DNA of 64,000 bases from an uncultured bacterium (GTDB lineage: Bacteria > Bacteroidota > Bacteroidia > Bacteroidales > Bacteroidaceae): positions 62,001-126,000 of the forward strand of contig CAJMSE010000008.1 of NCBI GenBank assembly GCA_905216025.1. Reading direction: 5' to 3'. The notes under the pieces were generated by a model, which was not told where the DNA came from, did not search any database, and saw only the letters and a list, made by a program, of their open reading frames with translations. Positions 40,610 through 49,719 of the stretch are shown piece by piece. Each line of letters opens with the position of its first letter. Within the stretch, counting starts at the first letter, position 1. A program made the translations under genes and the position numbers.

Positions 40610-41284
40610 ATGAAAGCAGCAAAATGTCTTTTAACTCTTATGCTGGCAGGTGTATTTACCGCAGCATCGGCACAACTATCGCAAGAACAACTGAAAGAAC
40701 GTAAAACGATGTACAAGGCTTCAAAATCCGAGCTGAACGAGAAAGCTACCAAAGCAGCCCGGAAAGAAGCCAAAAGCCTTATAAAACAAGGCTGGACTGT
40801 TGCACCCGGAGCATTGCCATTAGAAAAACAACTCGACAAGTCGTATCTGATGCAGATGGAATACGATGATGACATGTATCCCAAATATCTTATGGGAGAA
40901 GCCATCAGCATTGGTGAGAATTATGATGCAGCAAAGATGCAGGCCATGGAACTGGCCAAACAAAACCTTGCAGGGCAGATACAGACGGAAATAACGGCAC
41001 TGATAGAGAATACAGTGTCAAACAAGCAGCTGGCAGCAGAAGAAGCTGCTTCGGTGACACAAAGCGTAATGGCTGCCAAGAACCTGATTTCACAAAGCAT
41101 AGGCCGCACGATTATCGTAATGGAAGTATATCGCACAAAACCGAACAAGAATAAGGAAGTACTTGTGCGTATAGCATATAATGGTGCCATGGCAAAGGCC
41201 GCGGCCAAGAATGCCGTACGTGAGCAGTTGGAAGACAAGGGAAAAGAGTTGCAAGATAAGTTGGATAAGCTATTGGGGTGGTAA
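40610..41284 (+). CDS. LPP20-like exported protein
   Basis: A 224-aa protein with a signal peptide ending AASA. It is helix-rich and lysine/alanine-rich, and its central part (MQAMELAKQNLAGQIQTEITALIENTVSN, about 104-132, quoted as a motif) resembles the LPP20 family. The role is unknown. It is the first of three closely spaced genes (43 bp to the next), probably one transcript. Confidence 0.6.
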   Translation: MKAAKCLLTLMLAGVFTAASAQLSQEQLKERKTMYKASKSELNEKATKAARKEAKSLIKQGWTVAPGALPLEKQLDKSYLMQMEYDDDMYPKYLMGEAISIGENYDAAKMQAMELAKQNLAGQIQTEITALIENTVSNKQLAAEEAASVTQSVMAAKNLISQSIGRTIIVMEVYRTKPNKNKEVLVRIAYNGAMAKAAAKNAVREQLEDKGKELQDKLDKLLGW

Positions 41285-41327
41285 TCGTTATTATTCTTTT
41301 TAAGGATACAGTAATTTATCAGACCGC

Positions 41328-42191
41328 ATGAAGCATATACTTTTATTCTTGTCTATAATATTCACCCTCCCTGTATTTTCACAAAAGATAAAGACAGTGG
41401 AAAGTGAATATACATATCATGCACCGGAGAACGTCACACTCGAAGAGGCTAAGCGCACGGCTCTCGACAGGGCGAAAATTCAGGCTTTGGCTGATGTCTT
41501 TGGCACCACCGTATCACAAACAAACGCCACACGCATAGAAAACCGTAACGGTAAATCAGACATTGACTTTCTGTCTATTGGTGGCAGCGAAGTAAAAGGT
41601 GAGTGGATAGAAACTATTGACGAGCCCAAGTACAACATTTCATACGAACAGGAAATGCTTGTTGTGAAAGTCTCCGTAAAAGGTAAAGCACGAGAAATAG
41701 TCTCGGCACAAATAGACATCAAGGCAAAGATATTGCGTAATGGTACGGATGATAAATTTGAGAGCGATGAATTCCGTGACGGGGATGACCTCTATCTTTC
41801 TTTTGTCGCTCCCGTCAGCGGCTATCTTGCCGTATATTTGGTAGACACGGAGAAAAAAGCCTATTGCCTTTTACCTTATCGCAATCAGACAGACGGTATA
41901 TACAAGGTGGAGGCAAACCGCCGCTATGTGTTCTTCAATATCAAGGAAGCCGCACCGCAGGAACGCCAATATGTTGATGAATATGTGATGACCTGCGAAC
42001 GTACGTCTGAGTACAACCAAATATATGTCGTTTTCTCTCCACAACCTTTTGCGAAAGCCGCAGACAATTCGGATGCAGACACATTACCGAGAGAACTGAA
42101 TTATGAAGAATTCCGGAAATGGTCTACAAAATGTAATATCAAAGATAACAATATGCAAATACTGAACAAAACAATTTTAATATGCAAATAG
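41328..42191 (+). CDS. Exported DUF4384-domain protein
   Basis: A 287-aa protein with signal peptide MKHILLFLSIIFTLPVFS. The segment DGDDLYLSFVAPVSGYLAVYL (about 147-167) is the DUF4384 signature, and it is followed by VEANRRYVFFNIKE and a C-terminal CERTSEYNQIYVVFS. N-terminal residues about 30-115 resemble the repeat-like module of LPP20 (VESEYTYHAPENVTLEEAKRTAL). In caspase-containing loci DUF4384 domains are common partners. It overlaps the next gene by 10 bp. Confidence 0.65.
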   Translation: MKHILLFLSIIFTLPVFSQKIKTVESEYTYHAPENVTLEEAKRTALDRAKIQALADVFGTTVSQTNATRIENRNGKSDIDFLSIGGSEVKGEWIETIDEPKYNISYEQEMLVVKVSVKGKAREIVSAQIDIKAKILRNGTDDKFESDEFRDGDDLYLSFVAPVSGYLAVYLVDTEKKAYCLLPYRNQTDGIYKVEANRRYVFFNIKEAAPQERQYVDEYVMTCERTSEYNQIYVVFSPQPFAKAADNSDADTLPRELNYEEFRKWSTKCNIKDNNMQILNKTILICK

Positions 42192-43219
42192 ATATAACAA
42201 CCATTCTAAATAAACTCTATTCCATTATAAAAGAGTTTTTATCTTGTTTGAAAAAACATGTTTTAGTAATACAGCTTGTCTTTGCGATAGGCAGTATTCT
42301 TATTTGTTCATACACGCTTTATGTTTGGTATCGTATACCACATAAGTCTGTAACATATACAACACACACGGTGGGATGTATAGGAAAACCTAAATGCAAA
42401 ATTATTGCCATGATGGATTATGGCGATAAAGAATTAAAAGCCGATTCCATTGGCTTCTTTATAAGAATACAGCATCATTTTAGAGAAGACTCTCCATTCC
42501 TCTTTAAAGGTAAAGTTTTAGGAGAAAATGTTGAAAGGAAGACGCGTTATAGTAAAGAATATGAACCGTTATATTATAAGTATGGCTCAACTATTGATTC
42601 TATATCAACCGTTTATAAAAGTACTATAACATTACAATCAAACCTTTATGACAGAAGTATACCCAAAGATAGGGAAAACTGGTCTAACCAAAAAGATATA
42701 ACTATTTGGCGTAAAGCTACAATAACAAATAAGAACACAACAAAAAATGAGAGTTGGTTTTATTTAAAACGTTTATTGAAACCATTTAGCGATAAAGCCT
42801 GTTTAATGGAACATAGGCTAAGGACTTCTCATGATAACTTCTCTCCGAAATGGAATACCAAAGGTGATGTATCAAAGTTAGACTTTGAATTAAAAATCGG
42901 GAATAATGATTTTATCGAATGCGATGAAATTAAAATACGCTTCAACGGCCCCTACAATTTAGCTTCTATAAATATAAAACCGGATGAAATCAGCTATGAT
43001 TATATCAGCTTTACCAATCCGTTAAAATTGAAAGCAATTCGGAAAAACGGATTGAACTTCTACGCATCGTTTCCTATACCCGAGAAGATACAACAAGCTC
43101 GTATAACATTTATGATGATTATAATACCTTTGTTAATATCTTACCTAATCTATTTATTGGGAAAACTAACTCACAGAGCAATTTACAAGGAAATGAGATT
43201 ATCTGAGCGAAAAGGTTAA
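42182..43219 (+). CDS. Two-TM membrane protein of unknown function
   Basis: A 345-aa protein with an N-terminal membrane segment (about 27-47) and a C-terminal one (about 313-333), enclosing about 265 residues on one side of the membrane. The gene overlaps the DUF4384 gene by 10 bp, so translational coupling is likely. I recognise no domain. Codon choice is much more A/T-rich than that of flanking host genes. Confidence 0.5.
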   Translation: MQIDITTILNKLYSIIKEFLSCLKKHVLVIQLVFAIGSILICSYTLYVWYRIPHKSVTYTTHTVGCIGKPKCKIIAMMDYGDKELKADSIGFFIRIQHHFREDSPFLFKGKVLGENVERKTRYSKEYEPLYYKYGSTIDSISTVYKSTITLQSNLYDRSIPKDRENWSNQKDITIWRKATITNKNTTKNESWFYLKRLLKPFSDKACLMEHRLRTSHDNFSPKWNTKGDVSKLDFELKIGNNDFIECDEIKIRFNGPYNLASINIKPDEISYDYISFTNPLKLKAIRKNGLNFYASFPIPEKIQQARITFMMIIIPLLISYLIYLLGKLTHRAIYKEMRLSERKG

Positions 43220-43229
43220 ATTTACCATA

Positions 43230-43303
43230 GGAAGTAGATGTTAGAATAATTGTAGTCCTTTCTACTAAAACGAGCATTTTTGCCTTAATATCTACTTCCT
43301 TTT
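43230..43303. terminator. Terminator after the two-TM gene
   Basis: A hairpin with arms 43230-43243 and 43286-43299 (GGAAGTAGAT(G)TTA with TAA(T)ATCTACTTCC, one mismatch), then a T-rich tract from 43300. It would separate the LPP20-DUF4384 unit from the SEFIR gene, which then needs its own promoter. Confidence 0.65.
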
Positions 43304-43342
43304 CTTCTTTTAATATTTATTTAGATAATATTGAGTTTTTAT

Positions 43343-44122
43343 ATGAAAAGAGTTTTTATAAGTTACAGTTGGAATGACACGAAATACAATCAACGTGTAG
43401 TAAATCTATCAAATAAATTATCGTCTTGCGGTTATAACGTTTTTATCGACAAACGAGAAATGCAAGATCAATATTCACTCGATATGAAAGTCATGATGCA
43501 TGAACAGATATCAAAGGCTGATAAAGTGATTGTTCTCCTTTCTAAAGGATATAAAATTAAAGCAGAACAATTGGTAGGTGGAGTAGGTCAAGAGTTTAGT
43601 CTTATTCTGACAGATATATACAATTCAAAGAAGAAATACATACTTTGTTGTCTCGATCCTTTTACAACAACGAGCGATATTGCCCCATTGGCATTTCAAA
43701 GCAGATACATACATTGTCTGTCAAATGAATCTGATTATCATATTTTGAAAGACTTAATAGAAGATAAATTAGATTATGGAGTAATAAACGGTGTTGAGAA
43801 ATTAAAAATATCAGAACAGTATGTAAATCGTATTTATGAAGAATTTCTTTCAGATTGCTGTGACTCATATTTTAAATATTTGTCTAATGCGGGGAGAGTA
43901 TATGAAAGGATTACAGAATATAATGTGAAGACTGGTTTTTGGAATCCTGAAAATGGATGGGACAATACATGTATTTATTTTATAGCGTCTCGGATTAAGG
44001 ATAAGTATGACAATCAATGGACAGAGCAAAAGACAGTGGAAGAGGTTGCTCATGATATATGTTCTCAAATGGAGGCCTATATTCGTTTTATGAATAGTAA
44101 AAGGAATGGCTATAGTGTATAA
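43343..44122 (+). CDS. SEFIR-domain protein
   Basis: A 259-aa cytoplasmic protein without signal peptide. The start is at ATG 43343; an upstream TTG at 43331 is less likely. The N-terminal about 145 residues form a SEFIR/TIR-like fold: VFISYSWND (about 3-11), SCGYNVFIDKREM (about 27), ADKVIVLLSKGYK (about 60) and GGVGQEFSLIL (about 77). The C-terminal about 110 residues are helical and unassigned. SEFIR domains mediate protein-protein interactions in immune-like signalling and appear in bacterial defence or regulated-death loci. It lies just before the caspase-fold genes. Confidence 0.7.
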   Translation: MKRVFISYSWNDTKYNQRVVNLSNKLSSCGYNVFIDKREMQDQYSLDMKVMMHEQISKADKVIVLLSKGYKIKAEQLVGGVGQEFSLILTDIYNSKKKYILCCLDPFTTTSDIAPLAFQSRYIHCLSNESDYHILKDLIEDKLDYGVINGVEKLKISEQYVNRIYEEFLSDCCDSYFKYLSNAGRVYERITEYNVKTGFWNPENGWDNTCIYFIASRIKDKYDNQWTEQKTVEEVAHDICSQMEAYIRFMNSKRNGYSV

Positions 44123-44161
44123 TATAATAGAGGAAGTAACTAATAAAAAGACAATAGAAAG

Positions 44162-45868
44162 ATGACGATTATGAAAAATTTATTTATAATGTTGTTCTTG
44201 GTATTTGCATCTATATGTAATGCTCAGGAAAACGAGAGTGTACGAAAGACTTTGGAAGAGAAATATGGAACAGGGAATGTTGAATACAATTCAAGTGGAT
44301 GGTATTCAATAATTAAAGAAAGTCTTGAAGGAGAACATTTACAAGGCGCTTGTGATTTACAAGGGAAAGAGATTGTCCCTATAGAAAACTGTTGGATTAG
44401 TAAATATTATGATTTTTATCATATATGCCTTAATGAATTATGTCTGCCATCTCAAGGGGTTATTGACTCAAAAGGTAAATATATAATACCATTATCAGAT
44501 AATATGTATGGGTTTGAGTTTAGTAAAGAAGCGATTATCGCCATAAAAAATGGAGATGATGATGGATGTAATTGGGATTTTGATTATCATAGTTTTAAAA
44601 ATAAGAAATTTGGCCTTTATAATAAAACGGGAAAGTTACTTCTGCCAATTGGAGAATATTCTTTTATCAAATGCTTAAATAAAGAAAAAGGTATATATAT
44701 AATAGGTAAAGATGGTGTAAGTGGATATACACGTAAACGTGATGATTATCCTCTTGATGCAAGACTTGCTCTTTATGATGTTAAAAGTGAGACGTTCATC
44801 ACAGAATTTGTTTATTCATATATAGATAATATCCTTTTTGATAAAGAGGGATTATATAGATTTAATGTAGATGGAAAGATAATTCAATATACTTCTCTTG
44901 ATGAAGCAGTTGTCGAAGGCGGTAAGTGGGGATATATGGATAATGAAGGAAAGGTTGTTATTCCGGCAAAATATACTTATGCAACTTCTTTTAAGGATGG
45001 AGTCGCTCAAGTAACGGAGAATGGAGTGACTTCGTTGATACAGAATCCATTGTCAGGCGGTTCGACATTCATAAGAACAGGAGAGTCCGTTGCTGTTGAT
45101 ACACAAATACCGGAAACAAAGAATCGTAATAATGAAACTTTTGCATTTATTTTATCCAACGAAAATTATAACAACTTTTCAGGAGCGGATTATGCTATAA
45201 ACGACGGAAAGATTTTTGCCGAATATTGTAAAAAAACATTGGGCCTGCCGGAAAACAATGTCAGATATTATGAAGATGCCACCTATGGCAATATGTTGAA
45301 AGCCATAAAGCAGATAAAGGATATTGCCGATGTTTATGATGGCGATGCCAAAATAATCTTCTTTTTTTCCGGATTGGGATTTGCTGACGAAAAAGACGGA
45401 GGCAAATATATATTGCCATCTGATGCCTCTGTCTCCGCATTAACATCCACCGCTCTTTCTCTAAAAGAACTACTTGCAGAGTTAAATGAATTGAAAACTG
45501 TGTACACACTGGCATTTATTGATGCGCCATTCAATGGAAAAGATAGAAGTGGCAAGCCTATGTTCTCAGGAAGAGGAGTAAGGATAAATAATAAGAATAA
45601 TGAGAAAGTTGTTGGAAATACAATTTTAGTTATGGGCAATGAAGAAAGGAACTGTTATTCAAGTGAAAAACAAGGACATGGCCTACTCACCTATTCGTTG
45701 CTCAGTCAGTTGAAAAAAGCACAAGGAAATAACAATATCCAAAAACTCTTGGAGACAATTTCAACCAATGTGAAAAAAGAATCGTTGGAGCAATTTAAGG
45801 ATATACAGAAACCATCTATAAAAATTTCGGAACAAATAAAGAACAATATACAAACATTAAAATTGTAA
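44162..45868 (+). CDS. WG-repeat caspase-fold protein with dead active site
   Basis: A 568-aa exported protein (signal peptide to about residue 22, NAQE). The N-terminal half carries WG/beta-propeller-like repeats (KFGLYNKTGKLLLP, KWGYMDNEGKVVIPAKY). The C-terminal half is a caspase/peptidase C14 fold, but both catalytic residues are changed. The expected His in the HG motif is Leu405 (FFFSGLGF), and the expected Cys in DACFSG is Pro456 (IDAPFNG). The rest of the fold is well conserved, so it looks like a pseudoprotease kept for binding. A closely related intact paralogue follows after 5 bp. Confidence 0.8.
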   Translation: MTIMKNLFIMLFLVFASICNAQENESVRKTLEEKYGTGNVEYNSSGWYSIIKESLEGEHLQGACDLQGKEIVPIENCWISKYYDFYHICLNELCLPSQGVIDSKGKYIIPLSDNMYGFEFSKEAIIAIKNGDDDGCNWDFDYHSFKNKKFGLYNKTGKLLLPIGEYSFIKCLNKEKGIYIIGKDGVSGYTRKRDDYPLDARLALYDVKSETFITEFVYSYIDNILFDKEGLYRFNVDGKIIQYTSLDEAVVEGGKWGYMDNEGKVVIPAKYTYATSFKDGVAQVTENGVTSLIQNPLSGGSTFIRTGESVAVDTQIPETKNRNNETFAFILSNENYNNFSGADYAINDGKIFAEYCKKTLGLPENNVRYYEDATYGNMLKAIKQIKDIADVYDGDAKIIFFFSGLGFADEKDGGKYILPSDASVSALTSTALSLKELLAELNELKTVYTLAFIDAPFNGKDRSGKPMFSGRGVRINNKNNEKVVGNTILVMGNEERNCYSSEKQGHGLLTYSLLSQLKKAQGNNNIQKLLETISTNVKKESLEQFKDIQKPSIKISEQIKNNIQTLKL

Positions 45869-45873
45869 TAATT

Positions 45874-47547
45874 ATGAAGTACTTAATGTTTATCTTGATA
45901 TTCTTTTTTTATTCTATATTCGGATATTCTCAAATAGTCGACGCTCAAGAAGGAGATAACGGTAAATATGGATTTGTTGATAAAAAAGGGAATTGGGTAA
46001 TACAACCAATATATTATTCAACATATTGGGATAAAAGTAATCTATATGGGAAATTTTTTGAAGAAGAACATGTAGGTGCTGTAAATAAAAACGGGGAAAT
46101 TGTTTTCTCCGCTATGTATAAAGATGTTTCTATGTTTTATAACGACGAACTTAATATATATATTATAAATTTAGAGAATGATAAATATTCTCATTTTGGA
46201 GTTTGTAATAATGATTTTAAAATTATTATTCCTGTTGAGTATGAAGAAATAAATGTGATGCAAAATGGTTTTGGAGTGAAAACAACTGAAGGTTTTTATG
46301 GATATTTTGATTGCAAGGGCAAAACTATTATTCCTGCAAATAAATACAATTATATTGAAAGAGATTGTAACTATTTTATTGGCTGTATTGGTGATTATGG
46401 TATATTAGAGATAGATGGTAACAAATTTATAAATAGTGACAATATATGTTTTTTAGATTTAAATGGGAACGAATTAGTTTCATCAAAATTAGGATATACA
46501 AGTGGTAAAGTCGCCGGCGACAACATTTTTCTTGTTGAAAAGAACGGTAAATTTGGTTATTATGCCAATGGACAAGAGATAATACCATGTCAATATGATG
46601 AAGCAACAATATTTACCAATGGCGTAGCGACGGTAAAAAAAGACGGGCAAGTAATGTTGATAAAGAATCCTCTGAAAGACGGTTCGGAGATACAAATAGC
46701 AGAGAACGGCAGTGCTTCAAAAAAGAAGATTATAGGTTCGGCCGTTTCCCGTTATCCCGCGCCAAGCTCTGATGTTGACAAGAATATACCTGCAGGAAAG
46801 CAGACGAACGAGAATATGTTTGCCTTTATCATTGCCAACGAAAATTATCCCGATGCTCCCGTTCCTTATTCTCTGAATGACGGACGTATATTTAAGGAGT
46901 ATTGCAATAAGACATTGGGCATACCGGAAAAGAATATCAATATGTATGAAGATGCAACGTTCGGCAATATCATTACGGCTGTGGAGAAAATGAAAAGCAT
47001 TGCAGACGCATACGATGGAGAGGCAAGCGTCATATTCTATTATGCGGGGCACGGATTTCCGGATGAAAAGCAGAACACAGCCTACTTGTTGCCTATCGAT
47101 GGCAACGCATCGGATATAACGACAACAGGTTACAGTCTTGCAAAGCTATACAAAGACTTGGCCGCATTGAAACTGAAATCATCGGTGGTATTCCTTGATG
47201 CCTGTTTCAGCGGAGCAAAACGTGAGGACAATATGCTTGCGTCTTCACGCGGAGTGGCTATCAAAGTGAAAGAAGAGACACCGCAGGGAAACATGATTGT
47301 ATTCTCGGCTGCAAAGGGAGACGAAACGGCTCATCAACTTGAAGAGAAAGGACATGGACTGTTTACATATTATCTACTGAAAGGATTACAACAAACAGAA
47401 GGTAATATTACATTGGGTGAATTGTCTGACATTATAACCAAACAAGTAAAACGCCAGTCGGTTGTGATTAACAACAAGAAACAAACTCCTACCGTCATTC
47501 CGTCGCAGTCCGTTATCAGTAGTTGGCAAAGTATGAAACTAAAATAA
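45874..47547 (+). CDS. WG-repeat caspase-fold protease (intact)
   Basis: A 557-aa paralogue of the preceding protein with signal peptide (to about residue 19) and N-terminal WG repeats (KYGFVDKKGNWVIQPIY). The caspase domain has both residues: H393 in YYAGHGF and C444 in LDACFSGAK. This is a clan CD cysteine peptidase, probably active. The start ATG lies 5 bp after the pseudoprotease stop, so both are coexpressed. The substrate is unknown; the next gene codes for a transglutaminase-like protein. Confidence 0.85.
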   Translation: MKYLMFILIFFFYSIFGYSQIVDAQEGDNGKYGFVDKKGNWVIQPIYYSTYWDKSNLYGKFFEEEHVGAVNKNGEIVFSAMYKDVSMFYNDELNIYIINLENDKYSHFGVCNNDFKIIIPVEYEEINVMQNGFGVKTTEGFYGYFDCKGKTIIPANKYNYIERDCNYFIGCIGDYGILEIDGNKFINSDNICFLDLNGNELVSSKLGYTSGKVAGDNIFLVEKNGKFGYYANGQEIIPCQYDEATIFTNGVATVKKDGQVMLIKNPLKDGSEIQIAENGSASKKKIIGSAVSRYPAPSSDVDKNIPAGKQTNENMFAFIIANENYPDAPVPYSLNDGRIFKEYCNKTLGIPEKNINMYEDATFGNIITAVEKMKSIADAYDGEASVIFYYAGHGFPDEKQNTAYLLPIDGNASDITTTGYSLAKLYKDLAALKLKSSVVFLDACFSGAKREDNMLASSRGVAIKVKEETPQGNMIVFSAAKGDETAHQLEEKGHGLFTYYLLKGLQQTEGNITLGELSDIITKQVKRQSVVINNKKQTPTVIPSQSVISSWQSMKLK

Positions 47548-47556
47548 AATATTTAT

Positions 47557-49026
47557 ATGAAACGGTTTATATCTATCTTCTTGTTAGCATGTTCATTCAA
47601 CGTCAATGCTCAGACGGATGAATTCCGCAAGCAATATGATGACTTCAAACGTAAGGCACAAAAAGAATATGTCGACTTTCGTAATGAAGCAAACAAGCAA
47701 TATGCCGAGTTCATGCGGCAGGCATGGCAGCAATATAAAACTTTACCGGCGATACCAAAGCCAAAAGACGAAGAGGTGATGCCTGTGGTGATGCCGGAAG
47801 AAGATAAGGATAAGCCGATAGACAACAAGCCGGTTGTAATAGAGGATGTCATTACGCCGCCTGCACCAAAACCGCAACCTGTACCTATTGCTCCGATAAG
47901 GGAGCAACCGACACCGGTGGAAAAGTATATCGCTTTCAGCTTTTATGGAACAGAGTGCAAGATAAGATTCAATGATTCAGAAAAATTCAAATTGTCAGGC
48001 TGTGACGGTGAGACTTTGGCCAAGGCATGGGAACAGCTGTCGGACAAAGAATACAACAACACCATACGTGATTGTCTGGAACTGCGAATTCGTCTACAAC
48101 TGTGCGATTGGGCTTATCTGAATGTTCTTGATATAATGACAAAGAAATGTCTTGGCAATACCAATGAAGCAACGCTGCTGATGGCATACATATATTGTCA
48201 GTCGGGATATAAAATGAGACTTGGTGTTGCGGACAACCATGTCTACTTGTTGTATGGTAGCGACCATAATATATATGACACATCTTATTTCAATATAGAC
48301 GGAGAGAAGTATTATCCTTTCAGATGTGATGCAAAACAGCTGAACATATGCAGAGCATCATTCCCCAAAGAGCGCGTAATGTCTCTGTTTATAACAAACG
48401 GCCAGCAATTGGCTTATGACAAAACACAGGACAGGACATTGCTATCCGAACGATATCCGGAGCTTAAAGTGGAGGTGAGCGTAAACAAAAACCTCATTAA
48501 CTTCTATAACTCCTACCCCACTTCGGAGATTAACGGCAACTTCATGACACGCTGGGCCATGTATGCCAATACACCGATAGACAAGGATATAAAAAGCCAT
48601 CTATACCCGACACTCAAATCAAAGATTGGCGGAATGAGCAAGAAAGAGGCCGCAGAGCGTCTGCTTAATTTCGTGCAGACAGCTTTCGTATATGAGTACG
48701 ATGATAAAGTATGGGGCGGAGACCGTGCTTTCTTTGCCGAAGAAACACTGTATTATCCTTATTGTGATTGTGAAGACCGCTCCATATTATTCTCCCGCTT
48801 AGTGCGTGACCAGCTCGGGTTAGATGTCATATTGGTCTATTATCCGGGGCATTTGGCCACTGCTGTGTGTTTCGATGATAATGTGAACGGAGATTACATC
48901 ATGCTTGGCAACAGGAAGTTTATTGTATGCGACCCTACATATATAGGTGCCCCCGTCGGCATGACTATGCCGGATATGAATAACAAGACAGCGAATGTAA
49001 TACTATTGGACAAAACCTCCTTATAA
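47557..49026 (+). CDS. Transglutaminase-like exported protein
   Basis: A 489-aa protein with signal peptide (to about 18), a helical lysine/glutamate-rich segment and a proline-rich linker (residues about 65-125). The C-terminal domain has a transglutaminase-fold triad: Cys405 in YCDCEDRS, His432 in YPGHLA and Asp459 in IVCDPTY. It could be a cysteine protease or a cross-linking enzyme. It starts 9 bp after the caspase gene and is the last of the cluster; a terminator follows. Confidence 0.75.
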   Translation: MKRFISIFLLACSFNVNAQTDEFRKQYDDFKRKAQKEYVDFRNEANKQYAEFMRQAWQQYKTLPAIPKPKDEEVMPVVMPEEDKDKPIDNKPVVIEDVITPPAPKPQPVPIAPIREQPTPVEKYIAFSFYGTECKIRFNDSEKFKLSGCDGETLAKAWEQLSDKEYNNTIRDCLELRIRLQLCDWAYLNVLDIMTKKCLGNTNEATLLMAYIYCQSGYKMRLGVADNHVYLLYGSDHNIYDTSYFNIDGEKYYPFRCDAKQLNICRASFPKERVMSLFITNGQQLAYDKTQDRTLLSERYPELKVEVSVNKNLINFYNSYPTSEINGNFMTRWAMYANTPIDKDIKSHLYPTLKSKIGGMSKKEAAERLLNFVQTAFVYEYDDKVWGGDRAFFAEETLYYPYCDCEDRSILFSRLVRDQLGLDVILVYYPGHLATAVCFDDNVNGDYIMLGNRKFIVCDPTYIGAPVGMTMPDMNNKTANVILLDKTSL

Positions 49027-49028
49027 AA

Positions 49029-49063
49029 ATGTTGGGCAGCGCACACTGCGCTACCCAACATTT
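49029..49063. terminator. Bidirectional terminator
   Basis: An imperfect inverted repeat (ATGTTGGGCAGCGCA / TGCGCTACCCAACAT, one mismatch, 3-nt loop) with T/A-rich flanks, between the convergent transglutaminase-like and outer-membrane genes. Confidence 0.8.
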
Positions 49064-49084
49064 CATATATCGCCGGCCGGCGGA

Positions 49085-49690
49085 TTAGAAATAATAAGCG
49101 GCCGAAACCTGCCAGGAGTTGTTGCGGGCCTTGCCCGTAACGATATCGCCGGCAGCATCGAGAGCCTTGAACTCTCCGGTCTTGCCGAGGGCGATGTTAT
49201 AGGTGAAGCCTATCTCGACGTGCTGGATGAGAGAGACGCCTGCGCCGACATTAACGCTGAAGTTGCTCTTCTCGAAAGAGAAGTCTGCATCCTCGTAGTT
49301 CTTCTTTCCAACGTTGAAGCCGAACTGCGGACCGGCTGCGAGATATACGCTGGCCATGCTGCCGAGACCGATGCCATAGCGGACATTAATAGGGATGTTG
49401 ATGCTCTTCTGAGAGAATGTCTCCGATGTCTCACCATCGTCCTTGAGCTTCGCGTCGCGCTGGTCGTAGAGGGCGGCGGCATCGATGCCGAGGCCGACGA
49501 GAGGCAGTGTGACCTTGACGGTCGGGCCGACGAAGAAGCCGGTCTGGTTGTCTGCCTTCACCACGTCCTTGCTGAGGCTCATGTTAGTAACGTTGAGACC
49601 GCCCTTGAGACCGAACTTAATCTGTGCCTGGGCTGTGCTTGCCGTCATAAAGGCTACGGCGAGAGCCATCATAGTAAATAACTTTTTCAT
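49085..49690 (-). CDS. Outer-membrane beta-barrel protein
   Basis: A 201-aa protein with signal peptide ending AQAQ, followed by alternating strands (FGLKGGLNVTNM, FFVGPTVKVTLPLVGLGIDAAALY, SVNVGAGVSLIQHVEIGFTYNIAL) and a final aromatic residue (AAYYF). This fits the porin/OmpA-like beta-barrel family common in Bacteroidetes. It lies 29 bp after porN on the same strand, so it may belong to the T9SS transcript. Confidence 0.75.
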   Translation of the reverse strand: MKKLFTMMALAVAFMTASTAQAQIKFGLKGGLNVTNMSLSKDVVKADNQTGFFVGPTVKVTLPLVGLGIDAAALYDQRDAKLKDDGETSETFSQKSINIPINVRYGIGLGSMASVYLAAGPQFGFNVGKKNYEDADFSFEKSNFSVNVGAGVSLIQHVEIGFTYNIALGKTGEFKALDAAGDIVTGKARNNSWQVSAAYYF

Positions 49691-49719
49691 ATAAAAACGG
49701 TTTAAATGTTAGTAAAGCC

